NCBI GenBank assembly: GCA_031429355.1
Contig: JANOZM010000021.1
Coordinates: forward strand, 62,001 to 126,000
Origin: JANOZM01 sp031429355
GTDB taxonomy: Bacteria; Pseudomonadota; Gammaproteobacteria; Burkholderiales; Burkholderiaceae_E
DNA: 64,000 nt
Direction of reading: 5' to 3'
The position numbers and the translations under genes were made by a program. Shown piece by piece: positions 44,699 to 54,091 of the stretch; positions within the stretch are counted from its first letter, which is position 1; every line of letters begins with the position of its first letter. The notes beneath the pieces are model-generated. The model was given only the letters and a program-made list of their open reading frames with translations. It was not told where the DNA came from and did no database searches.

Positions 44699-46346
44699 AG
44701 CTCGACTTTATGACGCTCATCAAGGAGTAAGAGTTGCAACCGCAGCGCTTTTTGTTTGTCACCTGACAAACGTCATGGCTCAGTCCGAAAGCCAAAATTT
44801 GCCACAATCTCCAACAGTTGGGTCGAGTGCGGACCTAGAACAAAAGAGAAAAGCAGGTGTTTTACTCCCTGGAGTTCGCACCGCGTTAAGTTATTCTTCG
44901 AATATAAACTTAGAGTCAGACAGCGTTGATGCAAACGGCAACATTGTCGGAAATCCTAACAGGTCGGGTGATTTCGTTCTTGAAATTTCACCTTATTTCC
45001 GTGGCGAGTCAGAGTCACAAAGACTAAAGTATAAATTCGACTACAGTGTTTCGAATCTGTTTCGTTTAAAGTCGGGCGAAAAAATAATTGCACGCCATCG
45101 CTTTCAAGGAAATACCACTGCATCCGTAGCGGGAGATTGGCTGTGGCTAGATGCGTCAGGATTAATTGCAAATACATACGCAGACCTCTTTGGCCCGCTT
45201 TCCGTTGACCCCAATGTGAGTTTTACAAACGTTGCTCAAGTCAGGACCGCAAGCTTATCGCCTTATGTTCGTTCACGAATTCTTGGTGTGGCCGACGCGA
45301 CCTTCAGATATGGTTTGCAATGGAATGGCAGCACACGGAACGTCCCCGAACAAAGTAAATTAATTCACGTGCTGTCAGCCGATTTTCGAGGAAGCGAAGT
45401 TGATGGACGAAATTGGAACTGGAGTTGGGGCGGTGAGCACACTATTAGAAAACTTGGCTCCGCTAACATTGTTCGAAATTTTTCAATGGGGTCTGCTTAC
45501 TGGGTTCCAACTCCTTCGCTCCGTCTAACCGCGTCTGCAGTTTACGATCAAATTGACGGCCTCGTTGCCCGCAATGGCGCGCGAAAGGGTCTGGGGCCAG
45601 GCATCGGAATTGACTGGAATCCTTACGATCAAGCCCAGATTAAAATTAACGCAATTAATCGCTATTATGGAAACTCTTACAACGCGTCGATTTCACACAG
45701 TGGAAATTTTTTAGTTGGCGCGCTTTACCTAAATAAAGGGGCAAGCGGCTCCGTCGACTCAACAATTCTATCTATCGACCCAGGTAGTGTTTTTGGAAGT
45801 AGCGCGGTAACTAGCAACCCACTTTACAGGGCACTGTTAGCTCAAAACCTACGGCTCGGTTACGGAATCCCTTACGGTTCGGGCCTCATTGAAGACACTT
45901 ATATTCTAGAAACGAGGGTAGGTGGTTCTTTAGGACTCATTGGCATTCGTAATTCATTGACAGCCAATGTTTACGCTACAAAACGAGACACCAGCTTGTT
46001 TATTTCAACCATTCCTGCGGGGCAATCAGGTCCAAGGGGCGGTGGAGTCGGATTTAGTGGGCGCTTTAACGGACTGATTGAGATACTTTCTGCAAATCTT
46101 GATTACGTTTATAAGTTTGATTCAAGATCAACACTGAATTTGTCTCTCTCTCATTTAAACGTCAACGCACAAACGGCCGGGTTCAGTTCAAAGTCGACAA
46201 CTTTTTCAGCTGGTGTTGCAACTCGGGTTACTCCAGATACTCAGCTTGGAGCGGGAATTCGCCGAACGGACGGTTCGGGCACAGGGTTTTCGAAAACAAA
46301 ATTTGAAGATAATGCAGTTTTTGGAACAGTTGATTTAAGGTTTTAA
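44685..46346 (+). CDS. XrtA-associated outer-membrane beta-barrel protein (TIGR03016-like)
   Basis: 553 residues from ATG 44685; a TTG at 44655 would extend it further into the kinase gene. The 14-bp overlap with the kinase stop suggests coupling. The signal peptide ends around VMAQS (about residue 34). The rest is rich in alternating, aromatic-ended beta strands (for example LKYKFDYSVSNLFRL, LNLSLSHLNVNAQT) and ends in a terminal Phe (DNAVFGTVDLRF), the usual outer-membrane sorting signal. It probably forms a large barrel and may be a second export pore or an assembly platform. The exact role of this family is unknown. Confidence 0.9.
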   Translation: MGQRKARLYDAHQGVRVATAALFVCHLTNVMAQSESQNLPQSPTVGSSADLEQKRKAGVLLPGVRTALSYSSNINLESDSVDANGNIVGNPNRSGDFVLEISPYFRGESESQRLKYKFDYSVSNLFRLKSGEKIIARHRFQGNTTASVAGDWLWLDASGLIANTYADLFGPLSVDPNVSFTNVAQVRTASLSPYVRSRILGVADATFRYGLQWNGSTRNVPEQSKLIHVLSADFRGSEVDGRNWNWSWGGEHTIRKLGSANIVRNFSMGSAYWVPTPSLRLTASAVYDQIDGLVARNGARKGLGPGIGIDWNPYDQAQIKINAINRYYGNSYNASISHSGNFLVGALYLNKGASGSVDSTILSIDPGSVFGSSAVTSNPLYRALLAQNLRLGYGIPYGSGLIEDTYILETRVGGSLGLIGIRNSLTANVYATKRDTSLFISTIPAGQSGPRGGGVGFSGRFNGLIEILSANLDYVYKFDSRSTLNLSLSHLNVNAQTAGFSSKSTTFSAGVATRVTPDTQLGAGIRRTDGSGTGFSKTKFEDNAVFGTVDLRF

Positions 46347-46363
46347 AGACCCGAATAGGAACT

Positions 46364-47416
46364 ATGTACGAATCATTTTATAACCTTAACGAAAAACCGT
46401 TTCAGCTAAACCCTGACCCGGCTTTTTTCTTCGGCAGTAAGGGCCATAGGCGCGCAATGGCGTACCTTGAATACGGCCTACATCAGGGCGAAGGCTTCAT
46501 CGTCGTTACAGGTGAAGTCGGGGCCGGAAAAACTACACTTGTAAAGCAATTGTTAAAAAAACTGCCTGGCGACATCATTTTGCCAGTTCAGATTGTTTCA
46601 ACGCAGTTGAATGCAGATGATTTATTGCGGCTCATTGCTGGCTCATTCGGGTTAGAAACAGAAAACTCAGATAAATCGACTCTTCTGATTCGGCTCGAGA
46701 ATTTTCTAAAGCAACTTCACGCAGATGGACGTCGCGCGTTACTTATCGTCGACGAAGCACAAAATCTAGGTGCCCGCGCGATAGAAGAGCTAAGAATGCT
46801 TTCGAACTTTCAAATCGACACCAAAGCTGTACTCCAAAGCTTTTTAATTGGTCAGCCCGAACTTCGCGATTTGATGCAACGACAAGAGATGCGTCAGTTA
46901 AAGCAACGCATTATCGCGGCATATCATCTAGGCCCCCTAGACCGGCACGAAACGCAAGCCTATATCGAGCATCGATTAACCCATGTAGGTTGGCGTAGAG
47001 ATCCCGATTTCGACGACGGGGCCTTTGACCGTATCTATGAAGTTACTGAGGGCATTCCACGCCGAATCAACACACTCGCAGACCGGATTTTGCTTGCTGG
47101 TTATCTGACAGAGCAACATCATATTACGGTAAATAGCATTGACGAAGTTGCAGCAGAAATCAACATCGAATTGGGTCCGCGCCAAGGCAATGCATCTTTT
47201 GCCAGTTCCAACCAAAATTCAACAATGAATCCGGATGGCAATCTACTAGACGCACTTGACGACAACAATAATATGAACCAGATGCTCGGCTCTAGCAGAT
47301 CAGAGTCTTTAGAAGAACGAATTGCAATGCTAGAAGCTTCAAACACGATGATCTATGGCATGCTCAAACGGGTTGTTCGATTACTTCAGGACAAAGAGCA
47401 CAATTCAAGTATTTAA
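46364..47416 (+). CDS. XrtA-associated ExeA-like ATPase
   Basis: 350 residues. The family-typical start YESFYNLNEKPFQLNPDPAF, Walker A GEVGAGKTT (50-58), Walker B LLIVDEAQNL, and a sensor region (LRMLSNFQID) are all present. It matches TIGR03015, a relative of ExeA/GspA that loads secretin components. There is no membrane segment or peptidoglycan-binding domain. It probably powers assembly of the envelope machinery. It follows the barrel gene by 17 bp. The C-terminal about 70 residues are low-complexity and end in a short coiled coil. Confidence 0.94.
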   Translation: MYESFYNLNEKPFQLNPDPAFFFGSKGHRRAMAYLEYGLHQGEGFIVVTGEVGAGKTTLVKQLLKKLPGDIILPVQIVSTQLNADDLLRLIAGSFGLETENSDKSTLLIRLENFLKQLHADGRRALLIVDEAQNLGARAIEELRMLSNFQIDTKAVLQSFLIGQPELRDLMQRQEMRQLKQRIIAAYHLGPLDRHETQAYIEHRLTHVGWRRDPDFDDGAFDRIYEVTEGIPRRINTLADRILLAGYLTEQHHITVNSIDEVAAEINIELGPRQGNASFASSNQNSTMNPDGNLLDALDDNNNMNQMLGSSRSESLEERIAMLEASNTMIYGMLKRVVRLLQDKEHNSSI

Positions 47417-47510
47417 GTTTGTAAAAGTTGTTTAACTTTTGACTTTTTAGATTGGCAAATTTTGAGAACAATGCAAAATCTGCATCGTTCCCTCCTAACT
47501 TTAGCTCACT

Positions 47511-48374
47511 ATGCATTTGTCTCAAACGACCAACGCAATGTCTATCGACGTTGAAGATTACTTTCAAGTTGCAGCTTTTAAAAACTGCATCGACCCAAAC
47601 AATTGGGATCGGATGCAGTGCCGCATCGAGCGCAGCATGGACGTTGTGTTGGGCACCTTGGATCAAACAAATGTAAAAGCAACATTTTTTACACTTGGAT
47701 GGATTGCAAAACGTTATCCCAATGTGGTCCGTAAAATTGTTGACGGCGGGCATGAGCTTGCAAGCCACGGCTACGGGCACGCAATGATCACAGATATGAA
47801 CCACGAATCATTCCGTGAGGACGTGGTCTATGCAAAGAACATTCTTGAGGATATTGGCGGGGTGAAAATCATAGGCTATCGAGCGCCGAGTTTTTCGATC
47901 GGGCCATCGACCCTCTGGGCTCACGATATTCTGCAAGACACTGGGCACGTTTACAGCTCAAGCGTGTATCCAATTAAGCACGACCTATATGGAATGCCCG
48001 ATGCGCCGCGCTTTCATCACTTGCGCCCCAACGGTTTATTAGAAATTCCAGCAACATCAGTTCGCCTTAATGGAACGAATTTCCCAGCTTCTGGGGGTGG
48101 TTTTTTTCGCCTATTCCCGCTTCCCTTAAGCAAACGCATTATTCAACGTATAAATTCGGTAGATCAACAGGCGGCGGTTTTTTATTGCCACCCTTGGGAG
48201 TTCGACCCTGAACAACCAAGAATTGCCGACGCACCCCTAAAGTCAAAATTTCGCCACTATCTCAATCTAAACAGCAATACCGAAAAATTTGGAAAGCTAC
48301 TGCGCGCTTTTAAGTGGGCACCAATGCAACAGGTTTTTAGTAGTGTTATCAAACCTGCAACGGCCGTTGCGTAA
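47511..48374 (+). CDS. Polysaccharide deacetylase, DUF3473 type (XrtA system)
   Basis: 287 residues. The NodB-like core starts AMSIDVEDYFQVAAF with catalytic Asp residues, then HELASHGYGH with metal His residues, and GYRAPSFSIG. The C-terminal DUF3473 part includes PASGGGFFRLFPLPL and FYCHPWEFDPEQ. Matches TIGR03006. Cytoplasmic, so it would deacetylate an intermediate, probably an N-acetyl-hexosamine in the growing repeat unit. The sequence is complete, with the normal family length of about 280. Confidence 0.94.
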   Translation: MHLSQTTNAMSIDVEDYFQVAAFKNCIDPNNWDRMQCRIERSMDVVLGTLDQTNVKATFFTLGWIAKRYPNVVRKIVDGGHELASHGYGHAMITDMNHESFREDVVYAKNILEDIGGVKIIGYRAPSFSIGPSTLWAHDILQDTGHVYSSSVYPIKHDLYGMPDAPRFHHLRPNGLLEIPATSVRLNGTNFPASGGGFFRLFPLPLSKRIIQRINSVDQQAAVFYCHPWEFDPEQPRIADAPLKSKFRHYLNLNSNTEKFGKLLRAFKWAPMQQVFSSVIKPATAVA

Positions 48375-48475
48375 TATTCGACCTTTAAAGCATCGAACTT
48401 AGCCATTAGTAACCCCACCGATTTCGTTCGGCACTTGGGGATGTACCATTCAATCAACTTCATAAGCTTAAACAC

Positions 48476-49756
48476 ATGCAAACAATTGCCATCATCGGCC
48501 TCGGTTACGTCGGTCTGCCATTAGCGGTAGAGTTCGGTCGAGTTTTCAAAACGATTGGTTACGATCTATCGAACCAAAAGATCGAAAATTTCAAAAATTT
48601 TGTTGACCCAACTGGCGAAGTTAGTAAGGAACAATTCGAAAAGTCAACCTTGCTGACCGTCACAAACGATCCATCATTAATCAGCACAGCAGACGTCATT
48701 ATTGTGGCAGTACCAACGCCTGTTGATGACGCGCATCGCCCGGATTTTTCTCCGTTAGAAGGCTCAAGTACGACCGTTGGCAAATACCTTAAAAAAGGTG
48801 CGATAGTCGTCTACGAGTCGACGGTTTACCCGGGAGCGACAGAAGAAATTTGCATCCCCATTTTAGAAAAACAAAGCGGTCTAAAATGGATGAAAGACTT
48901 CTTTATTGGTTACTCACCAGAGCGAATTAACCCCGGCGATAAGTTACACACACTCACAACCATTGTTAAAGTTGTATCTGGCGATTGCCAAGAGACCTTA
49001 GATAAAGTTGCCGATGTTTACGGTGCCGTAATTACTGCTGGCGTGTATAAAGCTGCAAGCATTAAAGTGGCTGAAGCTGCCAAAGTTATTGAGAACACTC
49101 AGCGGGACTTAAACATTGCATTGATGAATGAGTTATCAATGATTTTTAACCGCGTTGGCATCGATACGCTCGACGTACTTAAAGCAGCCGGCACCAAGTG
49201 GAACTTCTTACCATTTAGGCCAGGCTTGGTCGGCGGGCATTGTATTGGTGTCGATCCGTATTACCTAACACATAAGGCCGAGCAAGTCGGTTACATTCCT
49301 CAAGTCATTTTAGCCGGTCGCCGTATCAATGATGCGATGGGGCCCTACGTGGCACGGCAATCCGTCAAACAAATGATCAAGCTGGGACACTCAGTACAAA
49401 ACGCTGAAGTGACTGTTTTGGGACTTACATTTAAAGAGAATGTGCCCGACTTGCGCAATTCAAAAGTCATTGACGTTATTCGAGAATTTCAAAGTTTTGG
49501 TATCAAAGTAAATGTCTGCGATCCAATTGCTGAAGCAGAGGATGCAATACATGAATACGGAATTACTCTCACCCCTTTATCCAAACTAAAACCGACCGAT
49601 TGCGTTGTGTTAGCAGTAAACCATAAAGAATTTCTGCAAAACGATGCAGCGGAGATTCTGGCGCTAGTTAAAGCTAATGGCTTGTTAGTCGATGTAAAAA
49701 GCGCTATTGATCCAGCTATCGTGAAATCTAAAGGCATCAGCTCATGGCGCCTTTGA
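48476..49756 (+). CDS. UDP-N-acetylhexosamine 6-dehydrogenase (TviB/WbpA/WbpO-like)
   Basis: 426 residues. NAD site IGLGYVGLPLAVEFG (residues 6-20), PTPVDDAHRPDFSPL and ESTVYPGATEE, FIGYSPERINPGD, and the active-site Cys in GLVGGHCIGVDPYYL. The HRPDFSPL and ERINPGD forms are those of the TviB/WbpA/WbpO group, which oxidises UDP-GlcNAc or UDP-GalNAc to the uronic acid, rather than UDP-glucose dehydrogenase. It overlaps the epimerase gene by 13 bp, so the two enzymes are surely coupled and produce a UDP-N-acetyl-aminouronate, probably UDP-GalNAcA. Confidence 0.92.
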   Translation: MQTIAIIGLGYVGLPLAVEFGRVFKTIGYDLSNQKIENFKNFVDPTGEVSKEQFEKSTLLTVTNDPSLISTADVIIVAVPTPVDDAHRPDFSPLEGSSTTVGKYLKKGAIVVYESTVYPGATEEICIPILEKQSGLKWMKDFFIGYSPERINPGDKLHTLTTIVKVVSGDCQETLDKVADVYGAVITAGVYKAASIKVAEAAKVIENTQRDLNIALMNELSMIFNRVGIDTLDVLKAAGTKWNFLPFRPGLVGGHCIGVDPYYLTHKAEQVGYIPQVILAGRRINDAMGPYVARQSVKQMIKLGHSVQNAEVTVLGLTFKENVPDLRNSKVIDVIREFQSFGIKVNVCDPIAEAEDAIHEYGITLTPLSKLKPTDCVVLAVNHKEFLQNDAAEILALVKANGLLVDVKSAIDPAIVKSKGISSWRL

Positions 49757-50781
49757 ATCAAACAACTTCTAATCCAATTTTAAATGTGTTGAAAGACACA
49801 CAATACACTTGGCTCGTAACAGGTGCAGCGGGTTTTATTGGCTCCAATCTTTGTTTCTTTTTATTAGAAAACAATCAACGCGTTATTGGTTTTGATAACT
49901 TTGCAACGGGCTTGGAACACAATATTAAAGATTTGCGGGCATCTTCGTTTTCCAAAAATTTCGAGTTTGTTCATGGTGATATTCGTAATCTTGAATCTTG
50001 CACTAAAGCGTGTTCCGGCGTCGACTTTGTATTGCATCAAGCCGCGTTGGGTTCAGTACCGCGTTCGATAGCAGATCCCCTCACCTCACATGCAGTAAAC
50101 GTTGATGGTTTCATCAATATGTTGAAGGCAGCTGTTGATTCAAAAGTAAAACGATTTGTTTACGCTTCATCTAGTTCGGTTTACGGCGACAGCCCTGAAC
50201 TTCCAAAAGTTGAAGCACGTACCGGAAACGTTTTATCGCCGTACGCAGCTACAAAAGCAATTAATGAGCTTTACGCATCTGTGTTTCAAAAAACCTACGG
50301 ACTCTCGTGCGTTGGACTGCGCTACTTCAATGTGTTTGGCCCCCGTCAAGACCCGAATGGTCAATACGCTGCGGTCATCCCGCGTTGGACAGCGGCCCTG
50401 TTAGATAATAAAGCAATCACAGTAAACGGCGACGGAACAACAAGCCGAGATTTTTGCTACATTGAAAATGTTGTGCAAGCCAATGTTGCGTCAGCACTAT
50501 CGCCCAACCTCCCTAACACGCATGTTGCCTTAAATGTCGCCTTTGGACAGCAAACGTCGCTGCTCGATTTAATTGGCCAGCTCGGTCAATTACTTCAAGT
50601 AACTCCGCAGATTCAACATGGCCCGTTTAGAAACGGTGATGTTTTACATTCTTTAGCAAATACTTCCTTGGCAACTAGTTTGATTAGTTACACCCCTAAG
50701 TACTCGTTTGAAGAAGGTCTAAAACTTGCTGTGCCGTGGTATGTCGCAAATCATGCTCAACTTTCTGTAAACGCACGGTAG
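49744..50781 (+). CDS. UDP-N-acetylglucosamine(-uronate) C4-epimerase (TviC/WbpP-like)
   Basis: 345 residues, close to TviC (348) and WbpP (341). NAD motif TGAAGFIGSN, LDNFATG-type acidic loop (GFDNFATGLEHN), catalytic Ser-Ser-Ser with SVYGD, Tyr-Lys of the SDR catalytic site in SPYAATKAINE, and the family block YFNVFGPRQDPNGQYAAVIP. The C-terminal SYTPKYSFEEGLKLAVPWYV is nearly the WbpP end. It interconverts the gluco and galacto forms of UDP-HexNAc or its uronic acid. With the dehydrogenase gene it overlaps, it gives the precursor of GalNAcA residues as in Vi antigen or P. aeruginosa O6. Confidence 0.93.
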   Translation: MAPLNQTTSNPILNVLKDTQYTWLVTGAAGFIGSNLCFFLLENNQRVIGFDNFATGLEHNIKDLRASSFSKNFEFVHGDIRNLESCTKACSGVDFVLHQAALGSVPRSIADPLTSHAVNVDGFINMLKAAVDSKVKRFVYASSSSVYGDSPELPKVEARTGNVLSPYAATKAINELYASVFQKTYGLSCVGLRYFNVFGPRQDPNGQYAAVIPRWTAALLDNKAITVNGDGTTSRDFCYIENVVQANVASALSPNLPNTHVALNVAFGQQTSLLDLIGQLGQLLQVTPQIQHGPFRNGDVLHSLANTSLATSLISYTPKYSFEEGLKLAVPWYVANHAQLSVNAR

Positions 50782-50788
50782 GTAAACT

Positions 50789-52714
50789 ATGTGCGGATTC
50801 GCTGGCATTTTTATACCAAACAGCACTGAGCTAAAAGCTAACCGTCAGCCGTTGCTTGAAGCAATGACAGATGCGATTGCGCATCGCGGCCCAGACGGTA
50901 GTGGCCATTGGCATGATCCAAAAGTGAGTCTAGGACATCGCCGGCTTTCCATTATCGACGTCGCTACCGGCCAACAACCATTATTTAACGAAGACGGCAG
51001 TGTTGTTGTCGTGTACAACGGTGAAATTTACAACTACGTTGAATTAGCCAATGAACTAAAAGGCCTAGGCCATACTTTTAAAACGATGAGTGATACCGAA
51101 GTCATCGTTCATGCTTGGGAACAATGGGGACCCGAATCGGTTAAAAGATTTAACGGAATGTTCGCGTTTGCTTTGTGGGACCAACGCAGCAAAACTCTTT
51201 TTATGGCGCGCGACCGGCTTGGCGTAAAACCGCTTTACTACGCCACTACAAAAAACAATCAAATTGTTTTTGGTTCTGAGCTGAAGTCATTAATGATTCA
51301 TCCTCAGTTTGACCGCACAATACAAGACGAGGCCGTTGCTGACTATTTTGCGCTCGGCTACGTGCCAGATCCAAAAGCGATCTTTGCCAACTCATTCAAG
51401 TTGGCTCCAGCACACTGGTTAATTTGGAAAGCTGAGAACGCAAAACCAGTTATCCAGTGTTATTGGTCAGCACAATTTAGCAACAGCACAACTGGGTCGG
51501 ATGACGCACTTTGCGACGAATTAAGAGCACGGCTAAAACAATCAGTAAAAAGTAGAATGATTTCCGAGGTCCCCTTGGGCGCATTCTTATCAGGTGGTGT
51601 TGATTCAAGCGCAGTTGTAGCAACAATGGCGCAAGTACAAGACTCAGCGGTAACGACCTGCTCTATCGGCTTCGATCAAGCTCAGTTTGATGAAACAACT
51701 TATGCTAACGAAGTGGCTAAGCGCTACAAAACCGACCATTTTTCGCGCATCGTTTCAGCCGACGACTTTGATTTATTAGACAAATTGGCGGGCATGTACG
51801 ACGAGCCGTTTGCGGATAGCTCTGCTATCCCAACTTTGCGTGTTTCGCAGCTCGCTCGGCAACGCGTTACTGTTGCACTCTCTGGTGACGGTGGTGACGA
51901 AACATTCGGCGGTTATCGGCGCTACAAATTACACCTAGCCGCAGAGTCGGTTAGATCAAAACTTCCGGAGTCGTTACGTAAAACCGTGTTCGGTGGTCTA
52001 GCTAAAATTTATCCCAAAGCCGATTGGGCACCAAAAGCTTTTCGAGCGAAAACAACTTTTAGCGAATTGGCACAGGACTCTGTAGCTGCGTACATGCAAA
52101 CAGTGGCGTGCGTACGTTCCCCAGAACGCAATCGTTTGTTCTCGAATGAATTTAAGAATAAATTGGGTTCTTACGATATTAATGAACAGATGAGAGTCAT
52201 CGCCGCCAATGGTCCTAAAGACCCTTTAGCGATGATTCAAAATCTCGACTACCATTACTACCTACCCGGCGATATTAATGTAAAGGTTGATCGTGCAAGC
52301 ATGGCCGCTTCGCTAGAATCACGCGAGCCGTTAATGGACCACACCCTTGTCGAGTGGGTGGCATCGTTACCCAGCTCTACAAAAATACGTAACGGCGAGA
52401 CGAAATTCCTATTCAAGAAAGCATTCGAAGGTCATCTTTCGCACGAGCTTTTATATCGGCCAAAAATGGGGTTCTCGGTGCCTCTGGCCGATTGGTTTCG
52501 CAATGAATTAGGTACAAAATTTGCGATGGATTTAGAAGCGGGGGACAGTTTTTGCGCGGGTTACGTCTCGAATAGTGCCGCTCGGAAAATGCTTGAGCAG
52601 CATCAAAACGGTCAGGACTGGGCAACCCCGCTTTGGACGATCTTTATGTTTAACGCGTTTGTAAAAAATTTAGCAGTCTCGAAACCACGCTTCGATCTTG
52701 ATGATCGAACCTAA
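50789..52714 (+). CDS. Exosortase-A system amidotransferase 1 (AsnB-like)
   Basis: 641 residues. Class-II glutaminase N-terminus with catalytic Cys2 (MCGFAGIF), RGPDGSG, and the synthetase domain with PPi loop LSGGVDSSAV and LSGDGGDE. The sequence and size fit TIGR03108. In O-antigen loci AsnB-like proteins (such as WbpS in P. aeruginosa) convert a uronic acid carboxyl to an amide. Together with the dehydrogenase and epimerase just upstream, it probably makes a uronamide in the EPS. True asparagine synthesis is less likely in this setting. Confidence 0.9.
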   Translation: MCGFAGIFIPNSTELKANRQPLLEAMTDAIAHRGPDGSGHWHDPKVSLGHRRLSIIDVATGQQPLFNEDGSVVVVYNGEIYNYVELANELKGLGHTFKTMSDTEVIVHAWEQWGPESVKRFNGMFAFALWDQRSKTLFMARDRLGVKPLYYATTKNNQIVFGSELKSLMIHPQFDRTIQDEAVADYFALGYVPDPKAIFANSFKLAPAHWLIWKAENAKPVIQCYWSAQFSNSTTGSDDALCDELRARLKQSVKSRMISEVPLGAFLSGGVDSSAVVATMAQVQDSAVTTCSIGFDQAQFDETTYANEVAKRYKTDHFSRIVSADDFDLLDKLAGMYDEPFADSSAIPTLRVSQLARQRVTVALSGDGGDETFGGYRRYKLHLAAESVRSKLPESLRKTVFGGLAKIYPKADWAPKAFRAKTTFSELAQDSVAAYMQTVACVRSPERNRLFSNEFKNKLGSYDINEQMRVIAANGPKDPLAMIQNLDYHYYLPGDINVKVDRASMAASLESREPLMDHTLVEWVASLPSSTKIRNGETKFLFKKAFEGHLSHELLYRPKMGFSVPLADWFRNELGTKFAMDLEAGDSFCAGYVSNSAARKMLEQHQNGQDWATPLWTIFMFNAFVKNLAVSKPRFDLDDRT

Positions 52715-52755
52715 GTTTCGCAATAATTTGTTTTAACCATTTTGAAAGTAATATC

Positions 52756-54066
52756 GTGAAAATAAGTGTTCTTGGTCTTGGCTATGTTGGTTGTGTTAGC
52801 GCGGCATGTTTCGCTGAATTAGGACATCACGTCATTGGTGTTGACGTGAATGAAGTCAAAGTGAATTCGATTAAATCGGGGCAATGCCCAATCGTCGAGC
52901 CTGGTATTGACGAGATGATTAGCCGCTATGCCAAGGCCGGTAGTTTAACGGCAACAAGCGACGCAATTCAGGCAGTACATCAGAGCGACATATCCCTTGT
53001 TTGCGTGGGTACTCCCGGCCAAGCAAATGGCAGCCTAGACCTGAGCTATATTCGTGGATCATGCAAGCAAATCGGTGAGGCCTTAAAATCCAAAAAAGAG
53101 TTTCACGTGATCGTCATGCGAAGCACCATGCTTCCGGGCACCGTGCATGAAACAGTCATTCCTACCCTAGAGGAATCGTCTGGTAAGAAAAACGGCGTCG
53201 ACTTTGCAGTTGCAATTAACCCCGAGTTTTTGCGCGAGGGTACGGCAGTCAAGGACTTCTACGAACCGCCCTTTACACTCATCGGCACTGATCACCAACA
53301 AGCAACAGCGGCATTAAAAGAAATTTATACTGGCATCAAAGCCGAGATATACGAAACCACCGTGCGCGAGGCCGAAATGGTGAAGTACTCGTGCAATTGT
53401 TTCCATGCTTTAAAAGTTAGTTTCGCGAATGAAATTGGAAATATTTGCAAAGCGGTCGGTATCGACAGCCATCGAGTTATGGAAGTATTTTGTAAAGACG
53501 ACAAGCTTAATCTGTCGCCCTACTACCTCAAACCAGGCTTTGCATTTGGCGGAAGCTGTTTGCCAAAAGACTTACGCGCTATAAATTACAAAGCGCGCGT
53601 GATGGATGTTGAAACGCCTGTGCTGCGTTCATCATTAGAAAGTAACGAACGCCAAATTAACATTGCATTTGATCGTATTGTCGCCACAGGGAAGCGAAAA
53701 GTCTCCATGCTGGGCCTAAGCTTTAAGCCGGGCACTGACGACATGCGCGAAAGCCCCATGGTTACGCTTGCAGAACGCTTAATCGGCAAGGGTTTGGACT
53801 TACGTGTTTACGACAAAGAGGTTTCGCTAGCCAAGGTTTTAGGCGCGAACAAAGCCTACATCGAAAATGAAATTCCACATATTTCCAATTTAATGTCCGA
53901 TTCATTAGAAGAAACGATTGGGCATGGTGACGTAGTCATTGTGTGTAAAAAAGATCCAACCTATGCACCTGCCATTCACAGTTTTGCAGGCAATCGTTTG
54001 GTCTACGATCTAGCACGGGTTGACTCGCTTCGATCGTTACCAAACTACGATGGAATTTGTTGGTAA
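52756..54066 (+). CDS. algD: GDP-mannose 6-dehydrogenase
   Basis: 436 residues, the same length as P. aeruginosa AlgD, from a GTG at 52756. NAD site VLGLGYVGCVSAACFAELGH, VCVGTPGQANGSLDLSYI, AINPEFLREGTAVKDFYEPP, and the active-site Cys268 in FAFGGSCLPKDLRA, the same residue number as in P. aeruginosa AlgD. The PEFLREG and FGGSCLPKD forms distinguish AlgD from UDP-sugar dehydrogenases. It oxidises GDP-mannose to GDP-mannuronate, so mannuronic acid should be in the EPS. No alginate polymerase (alg8/alg44), epimerase or lyase is present. Confidence 0.95.
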   Translation: MKISVLGLGYVGCVSAACFAELGHHVIGVDVNEVKVNSIKSGQCPIVEPGIDEMISRYAKAGSLTATSDAIQAVHQSDISLVCVGTPGQANGSLDLSYIRGSCKQIGEALKSKKEFHVIVMRSTMLPGTVHETVIPTLEESSGKKNGVDFAVAINPEFLREGTAVKDFYEPPFTLIGTDHQQATAALKEIYTGIKAEIYETTVREAEMVKYSCNCFHALKVSFANEIGNICKAVGIDSHRVMEVFCKDDKLNLSPYYLKPGFAFGGSCLPKDLRAINYKARVMDVETPVLRSSLESNERQINIAFDRIVATGKRKVSMLGLSFKPGTDDMRESPMVTLAERLIGKGLDLRVYDKEVSLAKVLGANKAYIENEIPHISNLMSDSLEETIGHGDVVIVCKKDPTYAPAIHSFAGNRLVYDLARVDSLRSLPNYDGICW

Positions 54067-54091
54067 AAAGACCGTACAAAGTAAATAGCCA

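Noticed and set aside
47364..47804. 146-residue reverse ORF
   Set aside because: Antisense to the ATPase end and deacetylase start; Cys-rich shadow without motifs.
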